From: Phocoena phocoena
Lineage: Eukaryota; Chordata; Mammalia; Artiodactyla; Phocoenidae
Reading direction: 5' to 3'
Assembly (NCBI RefSeq): GCF_963924675.1
Contig: NC_089228.1
Span: 94,766,894-94,830,893, forward strand
DNA: 64,000 bases
The notes under the pieces were generated by a model, which was not told the DNA's origin, did not search any database, and worked only from the letters and a program-made list of their open reading frames with translations. This document shows positions 11,490 to 23,164 of the stretch, piece by piece (positions within the stretch are counted from its first letter, which is position 1; each line of letters opens with the position of its first letter). The position numbers and the translations under genes were made by a program.

Positions 11490-13012
11490 AGAGGAATGGT
11501 CCTATAAGGTATTAATACACACTACAAAGCCTCTATAATCCAAACAGTGTGGTATCAACACCTAAGAAGACAGACAGATCAATGGAATAAAATGAGGGGT
11601 CAAGAAAGAGGCCCAAATACTTGAAGAAATCTAGGTTATGATAAGTAGATATCCCAAAATCACTGGGGCTGACTCATTTGGGGCTAACTGGTTAGTCATT
11701 AAAAAAATAAATTTAGCTCTATTTCTTGCATGATATATAAGAATAATTGCCAAATGAATCAAAGATCTAGATGCAAAATGAAATTGCACAAGTGCTAAAA
11801 GAAAACATGGATGCACTTTTAGATAACAAGGGTAGGAAAATATATTTTTTAATATGACTAAAACTCTACATGCTACAAAGGAGAAACTGATAAATTTGAC
11901 TACAAAAAAAAGCTTTAGCATAGTCAAAACACAAATGAAAACTGACAGAAAAATATTTGTAGCATAGATCATGAAGAACCAATATCTAATATTTTAAAAA
12001 TTAAGAAAGACCAAAAATCCAATAGAAAAGTGAGCAAAAGACATGAACGGACAATCCATTAAAAGAAATATAAAATTCAAACATATGAAAATATGATCAA
12101 CTTCACTCATAATAAAATATGCAAATTAAACCCACATTGAATAACATTTTTACCCATGATGTTGGCTAAAAAAAAAAAAAAAAATCAAAAGTTTAACAAT
12201 ACCCTCTGTTGGTGAGACGAAAGAAACAGGCACTCAGGAACACTGCTGGTGGGAATGTGATATGGGACCACCTCTATGGAGGGGAACTTGGCAATACCTA
12301 ACAAACCTATGCATGCCTTTCCCTTCCACCCAGCGATTCCTCTTCTGGAAATTTGCTCCAAATATATACCTCTAGCAATATAAAAATACAGATACCCAGA
12401 ACCTACTGTATAAAACAGGGAACGATATTCAATGTCTTATAATAACCTATAATGGAAAAGAATCTGAAAAAGAATATATATATACATATATTTATATGCA
12501 TATATTGTAAATCAACTATACTTCAAGGAAAAGAAAATACAGGTACCCAAGTTTATTTATTGTAGCATTACTTATAATTTCAAAATATTGGAAACTCCCT
12601 AAAAGCCCAGGCACAGGAGATTGGTTGAATAAAATATGGTACACACAAACAACGAGGTAATGAGATATTAAAAAATAAGAGGAAGAGCTCTGTGAGTGGA
12701 AATAGAATGATTTCCAGGAGATACCGCGAAGTGAAAAGACTAAGTACAAAAGAGCATATGTCATCTGCTATCTTTTATGTAAGACATAAGGGAAATAATA
12801 AGATTTGCATATATCTGCTTCTCTTTACAAAACGAAACACAGGAGGAACGATCCAAAAAGTAATGTAGTTGGTTTCCTACAAGGTGCATGGGGGGATGGG
12901 GTGAACTATAGCATGGGGGGATGCTTTTCTGAGCCTTCCTTTCTGTATAGTTTTGACTTTCGGTAGCATTTCGGTGTTCTACATATCAAAAAATAAAATG
13001 AAATCAATAATG
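11490..13012 (+). mobile_element. Old L1 (ORF2 3' part and 3' UTR), sense strand
   Basis: It contains the L1 ORF2 landmarks in order. 'ccaaacagtgtggtat' is at about 11540, and 'atcaatggaataaaatg' at about 11578. 'gcaaaagacatgaacggaca' is at about 12035, followed by a 'ctgctggtgggaatgtga' box at about 12243. A UTR-like tail ends at 'aaaaaataaaatgaaat' near 13005. It is diverged, with stops in every frame. A younger L1 tail is nested at 12400-12533. Confidence 0.88.
12400..12533 (+). mobile_element. Very short L1 3' tail nested in older L1
   Basis: Extreme 5' truncation. Only the last ~130 bp of an L1 3' UTR is present ('aacctactgtataaaacagg' ... 'attgtaaatcaactatactt'). Near-identical duplications flank it: aaaatacagatacccag at 12383-12399 and aaaatacaggtacccaag at 12534-12551. 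The host L1 resumes afterwards with 'tttatttattgtagc'. Confidence 0.88.
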
Positions 13013-13469
13013 AAGTTGAATACCCAGGACCCCTTTGCCCCTCTGGCCATACCCTGACTTCCTCCCAGACTGCCCAGCCCGTGGGTATGCACCACAGTTC
13101 TGCATATTGTATTTCTCTGGCCATAGGGACTGGCCCAGGGTCGGGAACCCAACGCAAACTGAGACAGTGACCCGCCACAAGCTTTCAGTTGCTGCTGTTC
13201 AGAGAGAGGTCACCTTCCTCTTTTTCACTGCACTTGAGTCCAGGAAGTTGAAGACCTGGAGTGACCAGCAGCCACCTTGTAAGGAAGCCAAAACGGAGGA
13301 GAGCAGAGCTGAGAGACCTAAGAGACCAATTTACAGAAATGGTGTTCAAAACCCTACTATTTTTACTTAAGGACATCAACAATCATTTCAAGTCTTTGCC
13401 TTTGCCGGCTTGAGGTGGGTTTTCTGTTACATGCGTTCAGGGTCTCTACAGATACCCTAGTAGAAGCCT
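13013..13469. other. No recognised feature
   Basis: Unique-looking sequence of balanced composition between the L1 and a MIR remnant. The overlapping short reading frames at 13035-13370 (plus) and 12906-13178 (minus) have no recognisable motif. Confidence 0.4.
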
Positions 13470-13600
13470 CTCATTTTGCAGATGTGGACTCTAAGGCCTG
13501 ATGAGGTGAAGAGGGAGTCCAAGATCACGCTGGGAGATGAGAGCAGAGGCGGCGCTAACACTCAGACCATCTGGGTCCAAGTTCAGGCTAGAATCAGTGT
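13470..13600 (-). mobile_element. MIR fragment
   Basis: 'cattttgcagatgtggactc' followed by 'gaggtgaagagggagtccaa', 'gatcacgctgggagatgaga' and 'gaccatctgggtccaa' matches the reversed core of MIR. It is strongly diverged and GC-enriched. Confidence 0.55.
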
Positions 13601-14762
13601 GGTAGGTGGCCTTCCCCCCAGGCTCACCTGAGGGAGAAAGAGGACAGAAGAGTACGTCCAAGGTAGTGGGGACGCTGGAGGAGGAGAGTTGGGTATCCCG
13701 CTCCCATGGCCTAAGTTGCCCCAAGCTGCCTCTGACCGCCCAGGCAGGCCCACCCCACCCCTGCGGGGACACAGGAGATGCTCCAGGGCCACCGTGGAGG
13801 CCCCAAGGCTCCCGCTGTGCTGGGAGGAGCTTCGCGGCAGAGCGCTAAGACCCGTCAGCCCAGACAGACCTCTGGGACCTGGCAGACGCAGTGTTGATGA
13901 GGGCTGGGTGCAGGCTCTGTGTCCCAGGCACAGCACGTCGGGATGCGTGTGGAAGACACTCAGCAGCTGGGAAACCACTCACCGTGGACTTGCCGTTGAA
14001 AGATGCGGGTTCAGACCCTGGCTCTTCCACTCACCCGTGGGCCTTCTGCACGGGAAGGGCGGATAAGAATGACGCCCCAAGGAATCAAGGAGCTGCCTCT
14101 CGTGAGGGGCCTGGGTGAGCCAGTCCTCCCACCAGCAGCCCACAGGCGGTGTTAATCAGCCAGAGTTTTAAACATAAGCCACAGCCAGTGTTGAAAATTG
14201 GGATATTTCATATAAAAATCCAGATTTGTGCTTTCTCTTGAAAATAAAGGAGCCAGTGTTCTCTTGGGCACGCTGTGACATACGTGCCCCTTTGTCCAGT
14301 CATGAGGGGCTAATCTGCCCTATGGTTCCCCATCACCCACTCCACCTCCCGTAGAAGCTGAACTGGGGGTGGGTGCCAGTGCTGCTATTTGTCTCGTGGC
14401 CGAGATCCACTGCTCTGCACCGCGTGTCCTCCAAAGCCAGGAAGAAAAGGATTAGCAGAGAGGCCCACGTCACTCTCACCCACTTCCCATGCCGCCCACC
14501 AGCTCCACTCCTGATGTGATCTGCTTGGCGCTGGCAGGGGTCTGAGTCCACAAACACAATTGTAAATGCAAATGGCTACCATAAGGTTCATAGATGAAAG
14601 AAAGGGGAGGGGAATTAGGACTCGAGTTCAAGTTCTGTTGGCTGAGATACAAAATCTAGGATATCCTCCCAGATAAGGGGATTGGCATGTGGGCTAGTGG
14701 TGAGCTTGGGGGATGTCGGTGTAGGAACAGGGTCAAGGACAGAGGGAAGCAAGTTCAGAGGC
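13601..14762. other. GC-richer unique stretch, no supported gene
   Basis: About 1.15 kb, G+C rich around 13730-13870 with several CpGs but too short and sparse to call a CpG island. Reading frames of 60-131 codons occur on both strands, as expected from composition. None carries a domain I recognise. A possible MIR-like piece sits around 13960-14040 ('gatgcgggttcagaccctgg'). Confidence 0.4.
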
Positions 14763-14777
14763 AAGAAGTCCAGCCTC

Positions 14778-14986
14778 GGGCTTCCCTGGTGGCGCAGTGA
14801 TTGAGAGTCCGCCTGCCGATGCAGGGGACACGGGTTTGTGCCCCGGTCCAGGAGGATCCCACATGCCGCGGAGCGGCTGGGCCCGTGAGCCATGGCCGCT
14901 GAGCCTGCGCGTCCGGAGCCTGTGCTCCGCAACGGGAGAGGCCACAGCAGTGAGAGGCCCGTGTACCGCAAAAAAAAAAAAAAAAA
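14778..14986 (+). mobile_element. CHR-type SINE, short form, near-intact
   Basis: Complete sense copy from 'gggcttccctggtggcgcag' to the poly(A). A perfect 15-bp duplication, aagaagtccagcctc, occurs at 14763-14777 and 14987-15001. Bases 14861-14969 are identical to 48681-48789 of another copy, CpGs included, so both are recent. Internal Pol III A and B box positions lie in the tRNA-like head. Confidence 0.98.
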
Positions 14987-15001
14987 AAGAAGTCCAGCCT
15001 C

Positions 15002-15514
15002 TGGGTACCTGCAGAGGAAGTAGTGACGCTGATGGCCTAAGTCCAGAGCAGGGCCTGGTCTCCTGGTGGTGTGAACAGGTACACCTGGCTGGGGAACAGG
15101 AAACCAGGCGGAACTTTACAAAGGCTGGTGACATTTTCGTGGGTTCTCATGTGGAACCCATGAGAGGCAGGTTTGGCCTCTTCTGGGGAAGTTCCCCTGA
15201 ATCTAGTTTTATGCTTTAGCAGAGGAAATAAAATTCTCAGTAAATGTGGGGAGGGGTCTGTCAAAGCTTACTCAAATGTCAACCAGAGGCCCCTGGCGCA
15301 GGGGCAGCCAGTGTGGTTCATTATGGAGCTAATTCAACACAGGGTCCAGGTTCTCAAACTCAGCTGATGTGAAGGTCTTAGAAGATAGAATGCCTCCTGT
15401 ACCCTAAGGTATAATCATAAACTTTGTTCATTTTTAGCCCGTGATTTGAAAATCAGTGAAGCCCTGAGCTGATGTGGGTGTACTGAGGATATAGGGTGAT
15501 TCTGGATCTATTCA
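15002..15514. other. No recognised feature
   Basis: Unique-looking sequence between the SINE and an L2-like remnant. No gene or named repeat is recognised. Confidence 0.4.
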
Positions 15515-15660
15515 ATCATTCAGTAGACATTCATTTACTGAGTACCTAGAGTTTACAGTCCATTACACTTAACACGAGGGAGCCCACAACGGTGGGTAAG
15601 ACACTGCCTTCACCCTGGAGCAAATTACAGGCCAGTCGGTCAATTGCGTGTCTGGCAAGT
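15515..15660 (-). mobile_element. L2-like mammalian-wide repeat remnant
   Basis: 'tcattcagtagacattcatt' then 'tactgagtacctagag' and 'acactgccttcaccctggag' follow the familiar antisense order of mammalian-wide LINE remnants: a (TTCA)n tail first, then 'tactgagcacc' text. Family precision is low. Confidence 0.5.
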
Positions 15661-15984
15661 GGAAACCAATGCGGGTCAGGGAGGCCTGTGCAAATTACCT
15701 CTACACCTCTGCAGCGGGGCCTAAGGCCAGATAATGTTGCCTTTCAATAAACATCTCTTTGTAAGAGTTTCTTAACCAGACTCCCCTTGCTGGGAGCCTC
15801 TCAGAAAATTTTTACCAGTGCCTCAGACCTGCCACTGGTCCGAGATTCTGCCTGACATTAGCAGTACCTAAGTAGCACCAAGCTGAATTTTACTAAGAAA
15901 AAAATCTCATCTGATTGTTTCCAAATAATGGGATGCTTTTGGTGTGGCATTGTTAAAAAGCTACCGATTATTTAATACTTAGTA

Positions 15985-16090
15985 TGCGCTGGACACGGTG
16001 CTGGGATCTTTACGTGTAGTTTTCATTTAATCTGCACTGCAGCCCTGAGAGGTCGCTGGTACCATTCCCGCTGTGCACTGAGGTTCAAAT
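15985..16090 (-). mobile_element. MIR fragment
   Basis: 'gcgctggacacggtgctggg', '...tttaatctgcactgcagccc' and 'accattcccgctgtgcactg' read as reversed MIR. It is short and diverged. Confidence 0.6.
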
Positions 16091-16848
16091 AACATTGAGT
16101 TCCACCTAGATTACTTCTGAGGAGCCTAAGATCTCTATGAAAACTTTGAAAGTAGACCCTGGTTTTTGTTTGAAGCCCTGTCCACACAAATCAGGCATCT
16201 GTTGTTGCCCACACAGCGCCCTTCAGCACAGGGATGCTGCCAGGGGTTGGCCACAAGGCTCCCTGGGGTGGTATCTTGGCATCAATTAGCCATCCCAGGA
16301 CCATGACCCCAAAGCAGACCTTCAGGCTTTCACTCCTCACCCATCACTTCCTGCCAGAGAAACCAAAAGAAGAACTCGCAAAGACCGTCATGGGTCTTGT
16401 CATGCGGCATTTGACACTCAGCCACCGCTGGGGGTTTTGGGAGGGGAAGTAACACTGACATCACAGGAACGTAGAACCGAAAAAGGCTTGAAGGGTTCAC
16501 CTTGTTCGGGCACCTCTGTGAGACGAGACACAGCTCCCTCCCTGAAGAGCCAGAAATGAATACTCCACCTGTTCCAATAATTTCAGCTAGCATTTTAGCT
16601 ATCAAATAGAGAAAATTTTCTTCAAACTCAAGTTCTTATTTACCTTTGGTCTATTATTTTTTTTATCCAGGAAGACGAACTAGTCAGCATTAGTCTTTTT
16701 ACAAACCTCCAAAATCTTAAAGACAATGTGTCTATCAGTCATTTCATTTCAAGTCAACTAAGCACAATGATCTATACCTGTGTTCTTCACTGGGGGGGTC
16801 TTATCTGTGCTGTTTGCAATTTTTCCACTGTTTTTTTCAAGTATGTGA
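16091..16848. other. No recognised feature
   Basis: About 750 bp with no named repeat. The reading frames at 16234-16452 (plus) and 16330-16605 (minus) overlap each other and show no domain. Confidence 0.4.
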
Positions 16849-17277
16849 CTGTGGCAGATTGAATTATGGTTTCCCATTCTTCACTCTTTCCTGTTATATA
16901 GGATTATATATCCATGACCTTTGCCATGTGCCTTGCAGTCTCTCTCATAAGAATCAATGCAGAGTATTTCCTCACCCCATTGATATTTGGCTTGGTCACA
17001 TGACTTGCTTTGGACAACAGAATGTTAAGGAGTGCTTGCCTGATTTGAGTTGGCCTCTTGCGTTTCTGCCACAATCATGAGAGGACCATGCCCCAGGAAG
17101 TGCCAGTCCCAGGAAGAGACAGAGGAAGGCCCAAAGTGGAGTCATGCCCAGCTGAGTCCAACCAAGATCAGCTGAATCTCAGCTGCCCTGTAGATCTGTG
17201 AGCAAGAAAAATAAATGTCTGTGATGCAAGTCACTGAGATTTGGGGGTTATTTGTTACACAACCATATCTAAATGGT
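16849..17277 (+). mobile_element. MLT1-type LTR (ERVL-MaLR), sense
   Basis: Solo LTR-like copy. The 3' part shows the MaLR signature: 'gtgagcaagaaaaataaatg' with a polyadenylation-type AATAAA, then 'cactgagatttgggggttat' and 'ttgttacacaacc'. The middle has 'ggcttggtcacatgacttgc' and 'cagctgagtccaac'. No viral genes are next to it. It belongs to the same broad group as the copy at 20657-21118. Confidence 0.8.
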
Positions 17278-17334
17278 AAGGTCTAATCCAAACTATAGCC
17301 AGATTACTACCTGATCCTTGCATGCTATAACTTT

Positions 17335-17545
17335 CAAGACCACCGTTTTCATGAAAACTTCCCTGGCTATTTCAGACCCTCTACAACTTGACTACTCCGA
17401 ACCCTTCTTCTTTGTGTCCTGTTCATATTCAGTATAACACTTCCTAGAACTCAGCCTGATGTATTATTTAAAAATTGCATATTTGAAACCTTATCAATAA
17501 GACCATGAAGTCGTTGAGAACAGGGACCATATGAATATAGTACAG
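17335..17545 (+). mobile_element. L2 fragment
   Basis: 'aacttccctggctatttcag' at the left and 'gaccatgaagtcgttgagaa' plus 'cagggaccat' at the right are in the order of an L2 3' end, where the consensus reads like 'agaatgtaagctccatgagggcagg'. It is diverged. Confidence 0.6.
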
Positions 17546-20500
17546 GCAATAAAACTCTTAATTACATATATTCTGTACCACTATCCCCCATTCTTATCAG
17601 AACAGGGCTTCCAATCTTTACTTAGGAGCACACTGTCATTGCATATACGGGGCCGGCAAAAGGCTTTGCACACAGTGGCCACAAGAGGCCTTCAAATATT
17701 TATGAAATGTTCACTGGGAAGGCAAATGTGATTGAGTTTTTGTCAATCAGATAAATATTTTTGAGTTATTAACATTCAATTTCATATGTTCTGTCTTCTT
17801 CTGATAAAGATAATATTCGATTATCAGTTCCACAAGATATTGAAAGTAAAAATGTCCCTTTCCCATACAAAATATGTGAATAAAAATACAAGTGAGCCAG
17901 ACAAGTTACCTGGTTAAAATATCTACAGAGTAAAACCTGTGAAAAGTTCATATTCACTCCAATGTTACAGTTCTAAATGTCTCGTTTTTCTTAATAAAAC
18001 ATACTTTTATGCATGAGAGCCAGTAATCTTTGATTTTCATATTCTATCTTTGAGAGCAGAGACAATTCTTCAGAATCACATTTTTTTTCACAATTTAGTT
18101 TCAAACACGGCGTAGTTCCTCTTTTTATTTATGTTAGCAGAAAGACTTGCTTTATATTAAAGAACTCAGTGAACTGGGGTTTTTAAGGTGCATATTTACT
18201 TTTCATATACGGGAATTTTCCAGATGACTGGTTGAACTACTACATTCACATGGTACACTGATCTGGAGTTAAAAAAAAAATTGAACAGTAGAAAAAGCTA
18301 TCTTTTCTTTCAATTTATGGACATAATTATCAAAGCATCATGTCTGATGCTGCCAGAAATTACATAACAAAATGAATGCTGTTCCTTCAAATCAGTCTCC
18401 TCATCCAATTATGCCAAGAATTGCCAGGGCTCAAAACTGTGCTGAAAATCTTTTTTTGTAATTTCCTTCAAGGCCTGCTGTACATTTTAAAAATATTGTT
18501 AAAAGCAAATCTCTGTCTTTGAGAATGAATGTAATTTTGGAAACAGAAAAAGTCATTTGGAAGCAAGTTTAGTGAAAAAGAAGAGCAGTCAAGCTGAATA
18601 ATATAAAGAAGAAATTCAGATTTGCCCATAATCTCACAACCCAGGGGCAACCGCCATCAACACGCTGGCATGTTTTCTTCCAGCAAGTTTTTTATGTATG
18701 TATGTTCACACAAATGGAATATGCCGTATATGCAGCTTGGACCTCCCCTCACTTTCTATTCCCCAGTCAAATTCCTATCATTATTTCATGAGGTTTAGGG
18801 AAGCTAAGTAACAGGTGAACAGTCATACTCCAGAGAGTGTTCTAACTTCCAACTTCTTTCCAAATGTGTGGAGGTTGAAAAAGGTGAACAGTTACACAAA
18901 AAAGAAGGTCTGATTTCCTATTCCCTGTTCCTCGGTGATACTATCTTGCAAGAATAATATCTGGGCACACCACCACGACGCATGACAAGTGACAGAGAAA
19001 CCAAGAGTGAGAGAGAAGAAAAGGATGTGGCTTTAACAGAGAATAAAGAGAACGTGATGTCTGCCCAAATCAACCATTTGTGTAGACAGTATTGTGGGGT
19101 GCGTGGGGGAAGCGAGAACATGGCTTTAATTACATCACAAAAGTTTATTTCCTAGTGCTTAGCCATGGAGTAAAATCTCTTAAAATGGAAGGAATACTGC
19201 TTGCAGCAGAAATCAGAGAAGACAGAACGACAGCCTCCATTTACCAGGTCCTTCCCCAAAGAGGAACCTTGCCACATGTAAGCACAGCTTTCCTGTCACA
19301 CAAACTAAGGCCTGTTTTCCAAACCCCAAACCCAATCATTGAGTCCAGTGTGAGCCACCACTCCCTTGGACCCTTGTGGATCCAGTTCTAGGAAGGGTGA
19401 AACTTTGCCTCAGACTCTCTCCATCTGGACTGTGTTCTTTAGTCTTAGAGATAAGATCTGAAAATGCTCCATCTCCACTCTGCCCCAACATCCAAGACCT
19501 TCTCCCAGCACCTGACGGGAGGTCCTGAGATAGAAATGCTCTTTGACTTGGTCCTACACAAGTCCTTGCAATCTTCATACTAGAGTCGAGATGCCAAAAG
19601 GTCCCCACTTTGCCCTTTTCTTACTCAAAAACATTTCTTTGTCTGTAGAGCCAGGTTAGCTTTAAAATTCAACAAGTTCCCCTTCCCCTGCTTCCAAACT
19701 TAGTCAACCTTGGGCAGTGGAGACTTCAGCTGCTTCAACATCAACTTCTCTACCTGTGATGAAGGTGAAGGTCTCAGAGTGTAAAATTATGCCCTAAACA
19801 ATGCATTGGGGAAGATTCTCTGCAGCCAGGTCAGCCCAGCTGAACTGAGATAAAATCCCATTGGTTGAGAGAAGAGAGAAACTGATAGACATCAAGAGGG
19901 TTGGTCGTTGAACCGTGTAGTTCCAGAAAGACCCCTGCTTCTTGCCCCTCCCCAGCCCACCTGGCGCTAACCCCAGAGAGGGAAGATGATGGCTAGAAAG
20001 CCAGCTAGCTTTAAAGATCTGAGAACACATGTAAAACCTTCAAAGTCCCTTGAGCCCAGTGTGATGGGAAGCAGTAGAGCAGAAATTAGTAGGGGGGCAT
20101 ATCAAGGAAGAAATTACAGCTTGATATTTTCTGAACTCTGGAGAAAGGCAAAGGAGTGGCTGAGGGGGAGCCAGACCCGAGGGGCCTCCTCAAAATGAGG
20201 TGGGAGAGACAGTGCCACATACATCCCTGTCCAGAGACCAGGTGTGAATGAAGGCACCACAGCCCCGCGCCTCACTCCACCAGCCCCAACCCCAAAATGA
20301 CTAAGTTTCTGCAGCTCTTTGGAATGGGAGCACTAAACAGAGACTGAAGTAGAAATTAAGTACACTCGTAAAAAGTTGTATTGTTTGCAAAGCCCGAAAA
20401 GAGCATTCCCTATATGAATTACACATAAAGGGCCCGTGCATGTGTAGTCACACAATAAATTCTAAGTGCTTCCATGACTTCTATTGACTAGTTATATTTC

Positions 20501-20656
20501 AGTCGGCCTTCTTTCCCCAGAGAAGTGGATGCACTAACCTTGAGCACTGAGAGTAAGGGCAGAGCATAATAGCATAATAAAAGTTGAAGAGCTATTTGAT
20601 TCTTCTCAAGAAAAACCAGTTGAGAGAACCCTGCACTGCACACCCTCCCACCTAGA
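17546..20656. other. Long unique AT-rich stretch, no gene
   Basis: About 3.1 kb with little recognisable repeat content. The part at about 17750-18440 is AT-rich with no visible LINE or SINE phrases and could contain a conserved non-coding element. Around 18600-18760 there may be an old dispersed repeat ('cccataatctcacaacccag', '...atgtatgtatgttcac'). No reading frame longer than about 100 codons exists. Confidence 0.4.
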
Positions 20657-21118
20657 GTAGATTGTATTATTCCTCAGTCAGTATTCATGCTCCTTGCCCA
20701 CACCCCGCTATGGGATGTGCCTTCCCATCTCCTTGACTTTGGGCTTGGCTGCATGACACGCTTTGACCAGTGGGATGCAGCATGCACGGTAGCACGCCAG
20801 TACTAAGAAGAGGCTCTAAGAGGCACTGTGTCTTTTCGCATCCTGTCTTGCATTCCTGCCATCTTCCATGAGAAAATGATGCCCCAGGTGGCCATTACTC
20901 CTCCAGCTTGGGTCTCCAAATGAAAGAAACAGGGAGCAGATTTGAACCTGACCTGAAGCTTGAAGCCAAGCCTAGCCAAGTTCAGTGGAGTCCAGCAAGT
21001 TCAGGCAAGACACAGCTGAGCCTCAGCTGACCTAAAGTCCCATGACGGAGAAATCAATATTTGCTTTCATAAGCCATTAAAATTTGGGGTTGTGACTGCA
21101 GAAAAATCTAATACACCA
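20657..21118 (+). mobile_element. MLT1-type LTR (ERVL-MaLR), sense
   Basis: 'gggcttggctgcatgacacg' and 'ctttgaccagtgggatg' form the 5' middle, and 'ccatgagaaaatgatgcccc' the centre. The end has 'cataagccattaaaatttgg', 'ggttgtgactgc' and 'aatctaatacacc'. The order and orientation parallel the LTR at 16849-17277. No internal retroviral sequence flanks it. Confidence 0.8.
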
Positions 21119-21429
21119 GCAATTAAGACAACTCTTCAGCATATCAAAGTAAAGGGAGGGAAGATGGGAGGTGAAACAAGGGCAAGAAAACAGCCTTACA
21201 AAATGAGCGGGAATTACCTTTTCGAGAACCTTGTCCAGCAGCAGTAATATGAGATGGAATCGCAGCATAGCTAGTAAAGCAGCGGGTGGGGTGGAAGAGA
21301 AATAAAGAGTCCTAAAAATGTTTGAGAACCTTTGAGACCCCAAAGAGAAGGATGAGTTCAGGGAAACACATTTCTTCACCCTCAGATTCTCTTTTCCTTT
21401 AATTCTCTCCATTTTAAGGAGTTTAACTC

Positions 21430-21900
21430 CCTCTAAGCATTAAGCTTGGTAAATAAACTTTAATGATTTGCAATGAATTCTACTGGAGCTCCTATATCTA
21501 TTTAAAATGCAGCAGGATGTATGTTTGCTATTGATTTGGGTTTGCAATTTGAATTGTTCTTTGTAGGTATTTGTCAAAGAGCAGATGTTTTCTCCATGTG
21601 TCATTTGAGACGGGTTAAGCATGCCCAGGAGGGAATGGTTGATATAGAGGTCTCTCCCTAAGCAGGCGGGTTAGTTCTAAATTGCTCTGTGGTTTTCCCT
21701 GACCCTGTAATGGCCGAAGTAAAACCTAGCAGCTGAACAGTTAACCCATTTATTTAATTTGATTTTGATTTTTCCATTAAGCTCTCGTGATTTATTTAAA
21801 TATGTTCTGAAATACCAAACTGAAATGTGAAGAATTTGGCAGAACGGGGGATTAAGAACCAAAATATGAATTGAATGAAAACCATTTTGCAAATCTCCAG
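21430..21900. other. Candidate conserved non-coding block
   Basis: Unique AT-rich sequence with homeodomain- and POU-like words: 'ctttaatgatttgcaatgaa', 'ttatttaatttgattttgat' and 'gtgatttatttaaatatg'. No repeat, coding frame or splice-bounded exon is visible. Enhancer status is inferred only from the look of the sequence. Confidence 0.3.
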
Positions 21901-22427
21901 ACCTGTTCCATAAATCGCTGGGGAAACCTGCAGAGAATCACCCCCTAAGTGGTTTCGGGCATCAGTATTACATCTGTGTTTCTTAACACATGGGCTTCAA
22001 GGAAACGGCTTCTCTCTTGGGGCTGTGCTTCAAAACTTACAATTAAAGCCTGAAGCTAGCCAAGGTGTAAACCCTAAAGTCTGCCCTAGAAACTTCCAGA
22101 ATCTGTGTTTCAGACCCTTCTGATACCAGATCCACCTCAAGGGGAACTTTCTCCATAACAGCTTCATCCTGCCCTCCCTCCAGAGGCAGCCCCGGACTGC
22201 CCCGCTCTCTGCGCTGATCTTTCCAAGGCACACATGTGAGCGCCTGTTAGCTTCCCCCACTAGCATCCATTGTTTCCATCTAGCCAATCACAGTTCAGGC
22301 CACCTTTCCTGGCCCAGCCCCTCCCTTCCGGCACACACCCTACGCAGGAAAGACACCGAATGGCTTGTCACTTTTACCTCCCCACCCTTTTAAAATTAAG
22401 CCCTGTGTTTGCATAGAGTCAACATGG

Positions 22428-22620
22428 AGTGGTCGTTGAGAGCAAGTGTCTGCGATCAGGATGCCCTGGATTTAAAAGCTGGCTCTATTTATTGGCCGTG
22501 AGACCTTGGACTCATCGTTTTACCATCCTCTGTAAAATGAGGATGATAATAGCAGTCAGCTCACAGAGTTGTCTGAAGGAAAGACCAAAGCTGACACATG
22601 ATAAACCCTCGGTTGCTGAA
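22428..22620 (+). mobile_element. MIR
   Basis: Fairly complete sense copy: 'tggagtggtcgttgagagca', 'ggatttaaaagctggctcta', 'ggccgtgagaccttggactc', 'ctctgtaaaatgaggatgat' and 'tgataaaccctcggttgctg'. These follow the MIR order from tRNA-like head to 3' tail. Confidence 0.85.
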
Positions 22621-22639
22621 AGCGCTAACACTCTTGCTC

Positions 22640-23164
22640 TGAGCGTGATGCCCCTTACTCAGTTGACAGGCATTTACTGGGTGCTGCCCCCGTGTTGCGC
22701 AGACCCAGTCCCGGAAGATCTCTCAGGCTGGTAGGGAGAGGAGCAAATGCTAAAGCATGGAAGCGCTACTGCAGGATTCACCGAAGCGCCCTTTGGAGGT
22801 GCTCAACCAAGCTTGGCCAAGGCCAGGAAAGCTTGTGGAAGAAGTGAGGTCTCCCCAGAGACTTGGAGGGTGAGTCTGTGTGAGAAGAGCAGCTCAGCAA
22901 GGAGGGGCCGGCACGCGCAAAGGCCGAAGGTGGGAGGTGCATGTCTAGGAACTAGTTTATGGTGGTTGAGTCAGGTAAAAGGTGCAAGAGGAGAGAGAAG
23001 GGCAGGCAGAGTAGGAAGGAAGGGGCGGGCTTATGAAGAACCTCAAGCCAGAGGCAATGAGATGGGATTTTCCTGAAGCAAATAGGCAGTGATATTGTCG
23101 TATTTTCTTCTTCCAAAGCTCTCTAGAGCGGGGAAGCGGGATTAGAGATAAGACTAGAAGCTGC
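22640..23164 (-). mobile_element. L2 copy, first part
   Basis: 'gaagtgaggtctccccagag', '...ccggcacgcgcaaaggccga', 'cttatgaagaacctcaagcc' and 'ggcagtgatattgtcgtatt' match the antisense order of a long L2 segment. The match appears to resume at about 23440-23620 after an intervening insertion. Confidence 0.65.

Noticed and set aside
13583..14066. Overlapping frames of 125-131 codons in a GC-richer patch, possible exon or CpG island
   Set aside because: Frames occur on both strands, as composition predicts. CpG density is moderate, and no splice-bounded or conserved frame was seen.
14797..15219. 140-codon frame on the plus strand
   Set aside because: It begins in a SINE and passes through its poly(A) as a lysine run, a typical SINE artefact.
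16849..21118. Two MLT1-type LTRs in the same direction as a provirus
   Set aside because: They are about 3.4 kb apart in unique AT-rich DNA without retroviral wording and differ substantially, so they look like independent solo LTRs.
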